This document shows positions 19,173-29,199 of a DNA stretch of 35,280 nucleotides, piece by piece. Numbering within the stretch: the first letter of the stretch is position 1; the number at the start of each line of letters is the position of its first letter. Made by a program: the position numbers and the translations under genes. Origin of the DNA: Gnetum montanum (Eukaryota; Streptophyta; Gnetopsida; Gnetales; Gnetaceae); the NCBI GenBank assembly GCA_015680685.1, contig MNCI01009000.1, positions 167,379 to 202,658 on the forward strand. The letters are read 5' to 3'. The notes beneath the pieces were generated by a model. The model was not told the DNA's origin. It did no database searches and was given only the letters and a program-made list of their open reading frames with translations.

Positions 19173-21968
19173 TCATGTAGTTCCTGGTGGCGGTGGCTCC
19201 TCCATGGGTGCCTTTCCTTTGTCTTGTGCTCTAGGTCTTGGGATTTGATGGCATTGAAGTATGGCCTGGAGTTTCTCCTCTTCAGTTTGGGGATCCTGTG
19301 TCGTCCATGCTAATGTTCCAATGTTTGATGGAGTCGACACCTCCCATGGGCACGGTAGTTGTAGAAACATTTTATTTGCTTTGATATACCAAGCCAAAAA
19401 CAGCCATCGTTCCTCCTCGTAAGCTTTGGCTTTGTCTCTGTATTCTTGAAAATCTGCAAGCCATCAAGCCAAGTCTGTTGCAAAACCTTTTTGCCCCTGG
19501 TAGCTTGCTTTACCCACCTCAAGTTCAAAATTTTCAACCTCCAATTTTTGCAATAATTTCTTGCGTTCTGCAAATTCTACTTCATATTTGACATAGGTGG
19601 TGGCTACCTGTTGATCAAGCTTTATTCTTGGGTACCCTGCTATTAACATGGCAAGGTTGGCATACTGTAGGTTTGCCAACTCCATGTATTCTATAAGGTT
19701 GTGGATCTATAGGTCCCGGTTCTTAACTTCCGCCTGGTGGACAAACACGTATGTGTCCAATATGGCCTGCCAGTTAGTGTGTTGAGCATTGAGAGCATCG
19801 ATGTGGGCCTTGGCCATATGGATCTCCTTCTCAATGATTTTTTTATACATTTCCACCTGGTCCCGAAAGTGCTCCTTTAGCTTTTCATGTCATTTAGCCT
19901 CATTCTGCCACACGCTTATTTCAATAGCTGTCTTCTGACGGATGGCGCATACCTCCTCCATCGAGAGGGTTTGATTTTCCCTGGCTAAATGGTTCATGTC
20001 CTCGTTGACCTTGATGAGTTTTTCTCGCAACTATTGAAAATGTTCTTCAAGAACATTCTTTCATTTCTCCACAGAGGTCAACCGAAGGTTGTCAGCAACA
20101 AGTTGTTTGTTTTCTTCTTATAAGGCTTTGAGTGCCTTGGTATGCACATAAGTTTGTGCTTGTGCCGTAGAGGCATCCAAAATAGCCTTCTCTTTTTCTT
20201 CCACCACCTTCTTATTCTTTGTCACTAGTTTAGTGAGTTGCTCAATCCTGAAAATGTCTAGTTGGTCTGCGGGAACAAATTGAGAAGGATCTTGTTGTGC
20301 TACTTGCAAGGTCACGAGCCTTTCTTATAATCTTTGCACTTCTGCTTCAGCATGCTCAACCCTCATCTCTGTCAACACTAGCTTTCCCTTGGTGGAAATG
20401 AGGTTTGATTAAATTGTCATAACATCCTGTGGGATGTCAAACAAGGACGTCATTACTTGTCCTATTTGTAGCAATCGGTCAAGTACATCCTCATGTTTTG
20501 CAAGAGTCATTGAGGTTCCATCCAGAGTTTGAGCATCCTATGCTCTTGTAAGATCTATCAGTGGCACAACAAGCACATTGAAGGATTCTTTAATGTGGTC
20601 TGTGACCACTTCTGCGGCTCCTACTGCATCCTGGTGTTGCATGACCACCACTGTGGCCCCTTCACTAGTTTCTAATTGCACTTGAAAGGATGCAGCGTTC
20701 CCTGAGATCTGTTGTGACCAAGTGCTCTCCCCTCCTCCTGTATGAATGGACACATCACCCCTTACGCAATCCAAAGAAATCGTGGGCTATACGGCATCAT
20801 CGATGATGCAGAAGAGATTTGCATCATCACGACTTCCCCAACTAATTGTCTCAGTGATGGCCCTGAGATGGCCCATCGACAGTCTATAATCTTGTGGTGG
20901 CAGCGGCAGTTGATCCTACTGGCTCATGCTAGGCCCTGCTTCTTGTTGTTGGCTGGGTCCCATGCTTGGAAGTTGGCTAGGTCTTGCAAGTTAAGTTGTA
21001 GTTGGCCCTATTGTTTGTTCCTTTTCTTGTTCTGGCCCCAGCGTCTCACCAATGATTTTCCTTGCAACTAGTGACTTTAGTAGTTTGGCATACGAAGCAT
21101 TTTGAACTTTTCAGAGGACATCATTGGTGTATCCTCTTATACCACGTCTGCATAGCTTTCTGATAAGACAAGGAAAGGGCAACGCAAGCTTCCCTGTCTT
21201 CCATTCTTCAAACTGCCTCAGGATCTCGATAAAATATAGATGATGTAGATTAGCATTAGCCTTTCCCATCAACACTACACATCCTCTAGCCACATATGTT
21301 GAAATTCTTTTTAAGCCTTTTGTGGGAAAGAGATGATAAGTTCCTATTTTGAAGTAAATCCTTTCTTCCGTTGTCAACTCCCCAAACGTCTTATCTTCCC
21401 TACCATATGCCCTTTCCAACCAAACTCATCGCACATCAGGGTCTGAACAGGTAGACAACTGAGCAACCTTTGGCCCTATATTCAGAAGGTTTAATACTTT
21501 CAAAATGGCCTGAATAGAGAAATCAACAGTCACACCACAAATGTTAACTGTGGTGCCTTGTTCTTTGTTGTGCCAAACTTGGTACGTTTCCCCTAAGTAC
21601 CAAGCACCGCTTTCAGAGAGGATAGGCCATAATGGGGACCCTTTGAGGTGATCCCTAATAGCCTCCAGAGCAAATTCTTCGAAAGATCCAAAGTTTAATT
21701 CCACAATCACTGTAGTGAATATGGACCTTTCATGGATTGCCTGAACACAATCCTAGGGCAACGTGAGATGTTGTCCCTCTTCAAGTGTTGCAGCAGCTCC
21801 TCCTTTTGCCTGCCTTGATTGTATAGTAGCAGGGTCCTCTTGGTGGATGCTAAATGATTGTTTCTCCTACTCTGCATGCTATTCAGCAAGAACTTGTCCT
21901 TCACCTCTCCTAGGTCGTTTACTCCCACCTTAAGTAGGACCTTCCTGTTGTCCACGTTTCGGGGCCAT
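19173..21968 (-). pseudogene. Element A: 931-codon coiled-coil ORF with 18 stops
   Basis: One frame runs from ATG (21966-21968) to TGA (19173-19175), 2796 bp with no net frameshift. Premature stops are at 21930, 21879, 21867, 21753, 21426, 21111, 20991, 20916, 20787, 20538, 20409, 20325, 20118, 20061, 20031, 19890, 19707 and 19464 (leftmost base): 5 TAA, 8 TAG, 5 TGA. The start MAPKRGQQEGPT and the next 70 codons are basic and Gln-rich. Residues about 87-300 form a globular part with VNICGVTVDFS (141-151) and LPFPCLIRKLC (263-273). From memory these resemble the 'putative plant transposon protein' family (PF20167-like) found in plant retroelements. Residues about 310-350 are low-complexity. 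From about 500 to 850 heptad spacing suggests long coiled coils. PCPW is at 872-875 and a proline-rich tail ends the frame. It is the only ORF of the element; no zinc knuckle, protease, RT or integrase motif is present. A copy with different stops is in element B. The biochemical role is unknown. Confidence 0.85.
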
Positions 21969-23043
21969 CTACAATCACACAGGGCCCATAGTTAGTAAGG
22001 TCGTTACCAAAGTTAGGTTATACCTTACTGGTTGCCTTAATGAATTTGTTTTATCTCCGTGTGATGTTTCCTAAAAGATTATAATATTTAATCCTCTTTG
22101 CTTAGGTGGTTTCAAAATCTAGTTTCCCAGTATAACTAAGGGGATGAAATTATTTTTAGCACATTTATCCTTAATGTTATAACTAATTACCCTTGATAAT
22201 GTCCTTCGGGCGATGACAAATTCCAAAAAAAAGTTATGCGCTATTCGGCCTGTGCCCCTCCCCCACGACTAAGCTGAACACTCCAGGTTCAAGTAGGTTC
22301 AAATGGAATGAAAATCGAAGGACCAGCGAGCGAGTTATGGATATGAAAGCAAAGGACGCTTAGTCGCAAGTCATAGAGAGAAATTAGAAAGACTTCCCCC
22401 ACGTGAAGAGTTGAAAATGATGTTAAGTAGCACAGGGGGTCACGTATATATAGATTTGTTGGAAGCGATATCGCATATGTGATATCGCGGACGCGATATC
22501 GTGCCTATCGATGTTAAGGCACTATGGAATATACCGAATTTTTAAAGATTTCTCTGAAGTGGACGATGTAAACTAAGGACATGTGGATGAATATTAAAGT
22601 GTTCCAGGGTAATTCAACTAGTTCTGAAGGCACGAATAATTATGATGGTGTGGAATTGACCAATGAGGGCCTTAGGTGGTAAGGGAGAGAAAAAGGCTAT
22701 GTGATGGTTCATAGGAATGTTCGAATCGAAGGGGTAGTAATAAGGGAAAGAATATCATTGAAAATATGTTGAGGGTAATAGATGGTATGTGGAAGATGTG
22801 TTATGAGTGCAAATTACAAAAAAAATTACGCAAGTGGATCCTTCCCAAAGCAGGTTCCAACCTATAATGCCCTTGCGTAATCACTAGATGTGGCATTATC
22901 ATAGTCTTGTAGGAGAGGCATGATTGTGAAATTATGTGTGAATTTGTATGTGACTTTTTGTAATTATTTCTTCCTAAAAGATATATCGTTAATTCCTATA
23001 CAGCGACCTTGTATGATATAACTAATCTAGATAACTAGCACCA
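21969..23043 (-). other. Leader of element A
   Basis: Non-coding region between primer site and the ORF start. It holds a second promoter-like module (22445-22505). Near 22252-22270 there is a CCCCTCCCCCACGAC run that reads as a polypurine tract on the minus strand. A block at 22818-22870 (GGATCC-TCCCAAAGCAGG) recurs at 26567-26620. No coding frame is supported. Confidence 0.7.
22445..22505 (-). promoter_or_regulatory. Internal palindrome plus TATA module in leader A
   Basis: Three GATATC palindromes (from 22465; types GCGATATCGC and GTGATATCGCGG) lie about 13 bp upstream, on the minus strand, of TATATATA (22445-22452). This repeats the arrangement of the LTR promoter about 1.4 kb downstream of it and about 480 bp ahead of the ORF start. 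It could drive a shorter transcript of the ORF, or be the remnant of an older LTR. Confidence 0.55.
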
Positions 23044-23061
23044 TCCCCGGCAACGATGCCA
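23044..23061 (-). other. Primer binding site, tRNA-Asp type, element A
   Basis: Minus strand TGGCATCGTTGCCGGGGA, differing at two positions from the recalled tRNA-Asp complement TGGCGCCGTTGCCGGGGA. The changes are consistent with CG decay. It lies one base from the LTR. Confidence 0.9.
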
Positions 23062-23798
23062 ATGATGAGTGGCGAGGTACCCCTACACTCAACCATACGA
23101 ATACAAGCGTTTCACGCACGATCCGGTTGAACTCCGCAGACAGACTAGTTGTCATTTCTAGACAGTTACTCATAGATTGCAATTCACTATCTTCCCACCT
23201 AGACTAGTATTAGCTTTGTCACATATGGTTTAGTCCAGAGTAAGGTGTATGATGTGTTCCTATACTAATGCTACTCCTGGTATGATGGTAAATAATATCA
23301 ACTAAACTAGGAAAGAGAGAGGGTGAGAGAGAATCTAAACTAGCCTAAGTGTGATGAGCATCTGTTCCTCAATCATCCGTACACATCTTGAACCTCATGC
23401 ACAACTACCACTGGGATTACCAAATGCATGGCCTAGGTACACTACTAGGTTACCAAGTAGTCACACTTGAATGCTCATGATTAAGTCGTACTCATTCCGC
23501 ATTACTAGGAGATAAGGGTGAAGAGATATTAACTAAGAAAGCAGTAAATAACAATTCAATAAATAATTAAGCTAAGTGGATGCTTCAATGATGAAGTAAT
23601 CTCGATCTTTATTGTCGGTCATGTGCATGTCCAAGTATGTCACACTCAAATAAAGATGTCATACAATTACAATCACCACACTGCGGGCATGCACTAGGAG
23701 AAAAGGGTTGAGAGGAAAACTGACAAAAAGTCTCTACAAACTACTGAACTTAAACTACCAAAAAACTCTCCTAACTGCCTACAGATCTACCTACTTCT

Positions 23799-23806
23799 TA
23801 TTTATA
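23799..23806 (-). promoter_or_regulatory. TATA box of element A 5' LTR
   Basis: Minus-strand TATAAATA, followed by AGAAGTAGGTAG. In the 3' LTR the homologous site reads TATTAATA, so it has drifted there. Confidence 0.7.
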
Positions 23807-23823
23807 GATGGGTAAGCAGGCTG

Positions 23824-23911
23824 CAATATCACATATGCAATATCGTGTCTAGGCTGTGATATCGCGTCCGCGATATCGCATATGCGATATCATGGGTGCA
23901 ATATCGCAGCC
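23824..23911. repeat. GATATC palindrome array, 5' LTR of A
   Basis: About six units with core GATATC or AATATC, such as TCCGCGATATCGCATATGCG around 23868-23887. The 3' LTR of the same element has only about three, so unit number changed after insertion or during copying. Confidence 0.85.
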
Positions 23912-23931
23912 AACAAATTCATGACTCATCA

Positions 23932-24360
23932 CTAGCCTATCTTTGTTTTGACCATCATGCCTCAATTCTATTTTTTATATCTTTATCAATTTTACCATTT
24001 AACTAAAGTATTGATCCTAGGTAGTAGAACTATTTTTAGTGAGGTGCTTTTTGGCCTTGAATTGTTACTTCTATTTTACTACTATTTATAGTTTTCCTAA
24101 AATTATATTCTATTTTACTTCTATTGATTTCTAAGACTTTTAATTCTAGGGAATGTCTCCAATTTTCTACTTTAAAAGAAATATTTTCTTAATCTATATT
24201 ATAATATCATCTATAAATAGCATGAACCAAGGAATTTCATTTATATTAACTTTATTAATTCATTAATAACAATAATAGATAAGAATAGGTTAAGTGCAAA
24301 TCCATGATGTAGATTTACCATAATTGGAAAATCAAATGTGATTTTCTATCATAATCATCA
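23932..24360 (-). pseudogene. RTE LINE fragment 2b (RT core to middle)
   Basis: Minus-strand blocks in order: a decayed LHLTYSYLLLLLMN stretch corresponding to LSPYLFALVMDE near 24290, FMLFIDDIII (catalytic FADD) near 24210-24235, INRSKIEYNF near 24110-24150, YLGSILQLNGKIDKDI near 24010, and RIEA-WSKQR-AS at the edge. The frame is cut at 23931 by the LTR of element A, in the ASGVL block. The same blocks appear at 6600-7200. Confidence 0.75.
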
Positions 24361-24890
24361 TCATTACTATCATGACTTTCATTTCACCATTCATCTTTAT
24401 GAAGAGCTAGATCTTTGCTTACTTGCAATTTCTCTAAGTATTCTGTGATCATTTTTTTCATGTTTTTGGAGCATTTTTTAGTAGCTTTCTTGAAATAGTG
24501 ATGTAGTGATATTTTTTATTATAAACTCATTATTTGCTTTTCTTTGCACATTCCCAAACCATTTAAGACATCATTCTTGTGACTTATTTAAAATAGAATC
24601 CATACTAAGTCTTTGTCTAATTTCTATATTGTACAGTTTATCTCTACTAATAATATTCAACATCCAGGTATTTCCATTTCCACTGTATAGATTTGTTATT
24701 CATGCCTCTTTTTTACTTCCTAACATTCGGTACCATATAAGATAGTAAGCTTAATTACTATTTTATAAAATTTTCCCTGTAGTTTTATTATGATTCTTTT
24801 ATCATATAGAACACCACTAGCATGTATCCATTTTGATTTTCCTGCATCAATCCTATTTCTTATCTCTTAATCAACTTCACGATCTAATTC
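24361..24890 (-). pseudogene. RTE LINE fragment 2a (middle to C-terminus)
   Basis: Minus strand: EIRNRIDAG near 24840, HASGVLYDKRIIIKLQGKFY near 24770-24830, YGTECWEVKKRHE near 24695-24735, GLGMCKEK near 24535, and the terminal LEKLQVSKDLALHKDEW near 24385-24440. This is the 3' half of the RTE ORF and lies upstream (minus sense) of fragment 2b, which holds the earlier RT part. The two are therefore separate copies or a tandem duplication, not one element. Confidence 0.75.
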
Positions 24891-25019
24891 CATAAGCTAT
24901 TTAAATTCTAGTGAGATTGAAACTACAATTTTATTATGTCTATTGATCCTCTAGATCTATTGGATAATAGAAATATACATGCTATAAGTTTTGAAAATAT
25001 CATTAAGAAAATTACCAAC

Positions 25020-25260
25020 TATTTTTTGTAGCATCTAAAACCAATTGACCAAAATTATAACTATAATATCATATTTATGTTGAATATGCTTACATGTAGG
25101 ACATTGTAGAAGAGTGTGGTATTCATTTTCAATGCTATTTATATTACAATGTGGACATATGTCTTCTTCATGAGGAAGTTTGAGCTATTTACCTATTTTA
25201 ACTCTTAAATGATGAGATCCTATTCATGCTTTGCTAATTATGCATTGAAAATGATAATAT
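25020..25260 (-). pseudogene. Zinc-knuckle fragment of a non-LTR-type element
   Basis: Minus strand reads EEDICPHCNINSIENEYHTL followed by LQCPTC, a C-x2-C...H-x4-C pattern (CPHC at 25146-25157, CPTC at 25091-25102). It resembles the zinc-binding segment with the 'EDEYHFLL-CP' signature found at the end of many reverse-transcriptase-derived ORFs. The flanks are decayed and the parent element cannot be named. Confidence 0.5.
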
Positions 25261-26098
25261 TCCATTTATTAAGCTATAACACTTCCTCTTGAATCCATCC
25301 TTTAGCACAAGTTAACATTATCACTTTTTTTATAGAATATTTATTCATTGACAATTCAAAAATTTTATGTGTAGACTATAAACTAATAAATAGCTTTAAA
25401 TTCAAAGGCCATCATCTCTAATTTAAGAAGTATAATATTCTATTGTATCTATATCTTCACTTTAAATTCATCATGTAAGAAATTTTTTTGAATTTCTTCT
25501 ATCTATTTATAATACTTATCCAATAGAGAAGGACCTTATATAAGGCATCCAATGACAATTTTATATTTCTATGTATACCTATATGCATAGATTTATTTGT
25601 TTACACTTAACCTATAGTTTGGGCTTGTTTTGGAAGTGTGATGATGTTTACTTGATGCTATACCTCACCTAGTCTACCATGTAGTGCAGCACCACTTCAA
25701 TTACAAACCTGAAAATTGTGAATACCTAATAAGGAAAGAATAAAAGAATCTTTCACTATTTGAATTTTCTTTATGTAAGAGCTTCTCCTCCTTCCTTAGG
25801 TAACTATACAATTTATTTTCTTTGGTATTTTTAAGTCATCGCTTCACTGTGCAATATGACTTTATAAGAGTACTAATATGCTTCTACAACCCGGAACCAT
25901 TTGGTCAATGTAAAGTCACGTATTTTCATAATGAAAAAATATCATTTTTATTTCATCAAATTTTTCAAGTTTACTTTGTTGCAATATAATTTGGTTATAT
26001 TTCTTAGTTCCTCAAGATCTTTTACAAAGAGATCCACCTTTATAGCTAATAGTAATATCAATATTATGGAGATGTAAGATCATAACTCTCTTTGTAAT
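25261..26098. other. AT-rich stretch without recognisable genes
   Basis: Nothing could be supported. The part nearest 25261-25400 may still belong to the zinc-knuckle fragment, since weak similarity to such ORFs (CAKGWIQEEV) is visible there. Confidence 0.45.
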
Positions 26099-26379
26099 TA
26101 ATGAGCAGCGAGGTACCCCTATGCTCAACCATACGAATATGAGTGTTTCATGCATGATCTAGTCGAATTCCAAGGACTAAGTGCTTATGCACCCTTGTGG
26201 AACACAGATGGGTTGGTTGATCGTTGTCTTCCCAAGCTTACTTGTATGTCACAATTGTATGATTAAGTAAGCTTGAGGCATATGATTTTTATAGCTTTTA
26301 TGTTTTTATGTCCTACACTAGTAGGGAAGGAGAGAGGTAACTAAGTGACTAATTTAACTTAAGTACTCATTAACTAAGT
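26099..26379 (-). mobile_element. 3' LTR remnant of element E
   Basis: 281 bp matching 34089-34371 at roughly 94 percent by eye, from the LTR end (TAATGAG for TGATGAG) up to 'taactaagt'. It then diverges abruptly. Only the U5-side third of the LTR is left; TATA and palindrome parts are missing. Identity to the 5' LTR at 34089 rather than to elements A or 1 pairs it with E. Confidence 0.8.
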
Positions 26380-27750
26380 AAATGCTTCAATTCTAGTCCA
26401 TCCTGAGTGCTTCCTCCAAGCCTAGTCCATTGTTTATATGATCGCCATCTGCACACACAACATAGTGATGGATTAGCAAGGATAGATAAGCCATTATGCA
26501 GTTAATACCTTGCCTTGATATGAAGCANAAAATGTTTAAGGAAAAGAACTTAATAATTGCACCAAAAAGGAATGCCAGTGGGTCCTCCCCAAAGCAGGCT
26601 CATGCCTTTTATGCCCTGACAAACCCATAAACCAAAGAGTCCATAGGCTCTAAGAATATCATTTGGAAGCAAGAGTTAAAAACTTACCCACAAAAATTCA
26701 CCAAAGAAAAAACAATACATCAACCTAGAAATGGACTAATGATAGAACTAGCAATGAGGTGGAAAAATGGGGAGAAAGATGGGAGGAGAGAATGGAATGG
26801 AATCCCAAGAACAAGGTTTTGTAAAGTCCCTTGTGTATTTTATGGTTAATGTGACTGAGTAGAACTCATCCCAAATCCAAACTCAAACAAACCATATCTA
26901 GTGATCTCGCATCAACACACTTAACCAATCCATCCTTTTGAAGCAACAAGAATGCTTCCACAAAGAGTCACCACCATTCCGAGGAGAGCGAGATGGAGAA
27001 GTAGGAAGCAAGAAAGGGCCTTAGTTAGAGGGAACCTTCATGCATGGCTAACTTATCTTTCCAATTCCATAACCAATTCTTATAGCCCATATTGCTTTAT
27101 TATGTCTAAGGGGTGTGCTTTGAATTATCACTTTTTCTCTTTTGTTATTTTTTTTTTTGTTTTTTTTTATGTTTATGAGTGAGAACCACACCATGCAAAG
27201 ACTTATTTTTATTCACTCAGCTTCCTAATATTTGAACAATGTCAGAATGGTGGAAAACCCAAGAAAAAGCATCCAAGCACTCAAGAGAATGGCCAACACC
27301 AATGCATCGAATCCCCTTGAAGTCACACCCTTTTCATCCTTTAAGTCTTTCTTTGGTTTGAAAAATACCCAGCCACCAATTCATTAAATAGTTTACTTAG
27401 AAAAAGGGGACTGTACAGTTCCAATCCAAAGGAGACCATAGAGTTGTATGGATGAGTGGACGGCGTGGACTCATTGCCTATTTTACCAAAAGAACCATAC
27501 CTTAATATCAGCATCATAATTCAAAGGTAAAAACCAAACATTAGTAATCAATATAATATAATTCAATCCACCATCATGAGCACTTATTAGATGACAAATA
27601 AAAGTAAATCAAACAAACAAAGAAACAGTAAAAACATGAATGATGGTGTAAAACAAAAATAAGAAAAGTTGAAAGAATGTGTAAAACAAAGAATGTGTAA
27701 AACAAAAATTCAAAAAGAACTGAGGGCCTAGAATGGTTAACATAGGTAGC
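26380..27750. other. Unassigned region between pol and LTR of element E
   Basis: This is 1.4 kb where an LTR start would be expected after the PPT at 27751. Two pieces are recognisable by comparison within the window: 26567-26620 resembles the leader of element A (22818-22870), and 26945-27126 is the inverted partner of 3475-3660. A 16-bp tandem repeat is at 27672-27703. T-rich tracts occur at 27125-27172. One ambiguous base is at 26527. It may be a composite of insertions that replaced most of the LTR. Confidence 0.45.
26945..27126 (+). repeat. Dispersed repeat, partner of 3475-3660
   Basis: Same family as the minus-strand copy at 3.5 kb. The frame here stays open over the shared part: an Arg-rich run (RRARWRSRKQERALVRG) then LHAWLTYLSNSITNS and SKGCALN. 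In the other copy the same frame is interrupted by stops. No family is recognised. Confidence 0.5.
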
Positions 27751-27762
27751 CATCTCCCCCAC
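27751..27762 (-). other. Polypurine tract of element E
   Basis: Minus strand GTGGGGGAGATG, identical in core to the duplicated tract of element C at 15448 and 15520. Normally the LTR follows at once, but here it does not: the sequence after it matches no LTR in the window. Confidence 0.6.
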
Positions 27763-27799
27763 GACTGAGTTGGAAGGAGGAGATCCAAAAAGTTACATA

Positions 27800-28990
27800 A
27801 ATATGTCCATAAACAGGGGTAGCATGTGTACTGGTTATCCTAAGCTCATGGAAAGGTTTGGTTTATTGTACATTGACCAACTGTTTCTGGTCTGGGCTCT
27901 CAGGTTTGTATATTTTCATGGCCCCTGAAGGAAAAGTTACATAAATAATATAAGGTCCTTTCCACAGTGTTTGAAATTTAGTACGTTGTGGCACGTGTGG
28001 GATTCTAGTAGAGAACCTTATCTCCTGGTTAATATTTAACTTTCCTAATCCTTAGGTCATGATGTTGCTTATTGAATGCCTTGTGCAACTCATTAGATGA
28101 CAAGGCAGTTAGTCGATTTTCATCTAGCAAGTTAAGGGTTATTAACCATTGTTTCTATGCTAGATCAAGGTCAAGGTTGAGGTCACATGCCATGGATAGT
28201 GTACGGAGCTCAATTTGAATGGGAAGCATTGGTAATTTACCATACACTAACTCATAGGGAGGGTATCCTGTAGGGAGTTTCCATGTGGAGCAGTATGCCC
28301 AAAGAGCATCATTCAGTTTAGTGCTCTAGTCTCGCCTAAACTTGCTAACAATTCTTGTCAATATCTTCATAATATCCCTGTTGGTGACTTCTGCTTAACC
28401 ATTCGCTTGGGGGTGGTATGGTGTAGTCAATTTATGCTCAACCCCTAAGTGTTGCATTAATTCCCAAAAAGTTGCACTTGTGAAGTGTGTACCATTGTCT
28501 GAAATAAGTGCATGTGGCACACCAAACCTATTTATGATTTTTTATTGAACAAATCATGTAGCTATAGATGATGTACAATCTTTAGTAGTAGCTGCTTCGA
28601 CCCATTTTGTTAGGTAATCAATGGCAACAATAATATAAGCTTTTTCATCGGACATTGGTGTAATTGGCCCCATAAAATCAATTCCCCAAATGTCAAAGGG
28701 TTCTAACAGTTGAAACCATTGTTGTGGATCCTCCATTCTAGCAGTCATTCCCCCATCACGTTGACAACATTCACAAGATTGGACAAAACAATGGGCATCC
28801 TGAAAGTAGGATCTTGATGGTTGTTCATCTCCCAACATAATGATCCCCATAAGGACCCTCATGAGCATCTAGGAGAACTTGCAGTTGATCTATATCGAGA
28901 ACACACCATCAAACCAAGCCATCGGGACACACTTTGTAAAGTTGCCCATTGATCTCCATAAAGTACTTGGCTTGGTGAAGAAACTGTAGT
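27800..28990 (-). pseudogene. Element E integrase (DD35E), decayed
   Basis: Joins retroelement cDNA to host DNA. Minus strand: zinc-binding HHCC region with AHEGPYGDHYVG near 28840-28870 and SCECCQRDGG near 28750-28775, separated by a frameshift. Core: WGIDFMGP with Asp at 28677-28679, SDNGTHF with Asp at 28497-28499, and AEVTNRD with Glu at 28389-28391. Thirty-five residues separate the second Asp and the Glu, in one frame. All three catalytic residues remain, although stops interrupt between them (for example 28395-28397 and 28551-28553). Downstream YELVYGKLP and a C-terminal part reach about 27800. No chromodomain is visible, in line with the Athila/Tat lineages. Confidence 0.88.
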
Positions 28991-29199
28991 TTCTTCATAA
29001 GGTTTAACTCTTGTGGTGTTTTTCGAGTGAGGAGATAGGTAAGAATGCTACTGTACCTATTTGTCTCCATGGGTGATTGATTATTCACTACACTAGCAAA
29101 GAGGAATTCATCAGGGAAATGATCAAAAATTGGATACTCATCCTCTTTGTTGTCCCATCGCAATTGAGATAAATGATCACCAACTATATTTTTAGTGCC

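Larger units (their letters stand above)
23063..23931 (-). mobile_element. 5' LTR of element A
   Basis: 869 bp with ends TGATGAG...CTCATCA, 7-bp inverted termini. TATA (minus TATAAATA) is at 23799-23806, with the palindrome array upstream of it at 23824-23911. The U5 end is shared with elements 1 and E over about 70 bp, which ties A to Athila-like elements. At 23932 the sequence enters an RTE LINE frame, so A inserted into that LINE copy. Confidence 0.92.

Noticed and set aside
21707-21955. 82-codon minus-strand frame starting MDNRKVLL
   Set aside because: It is out of frame with the 931-codon ORF that covers the same bases and that is supported by continuity over 2.8 kb.
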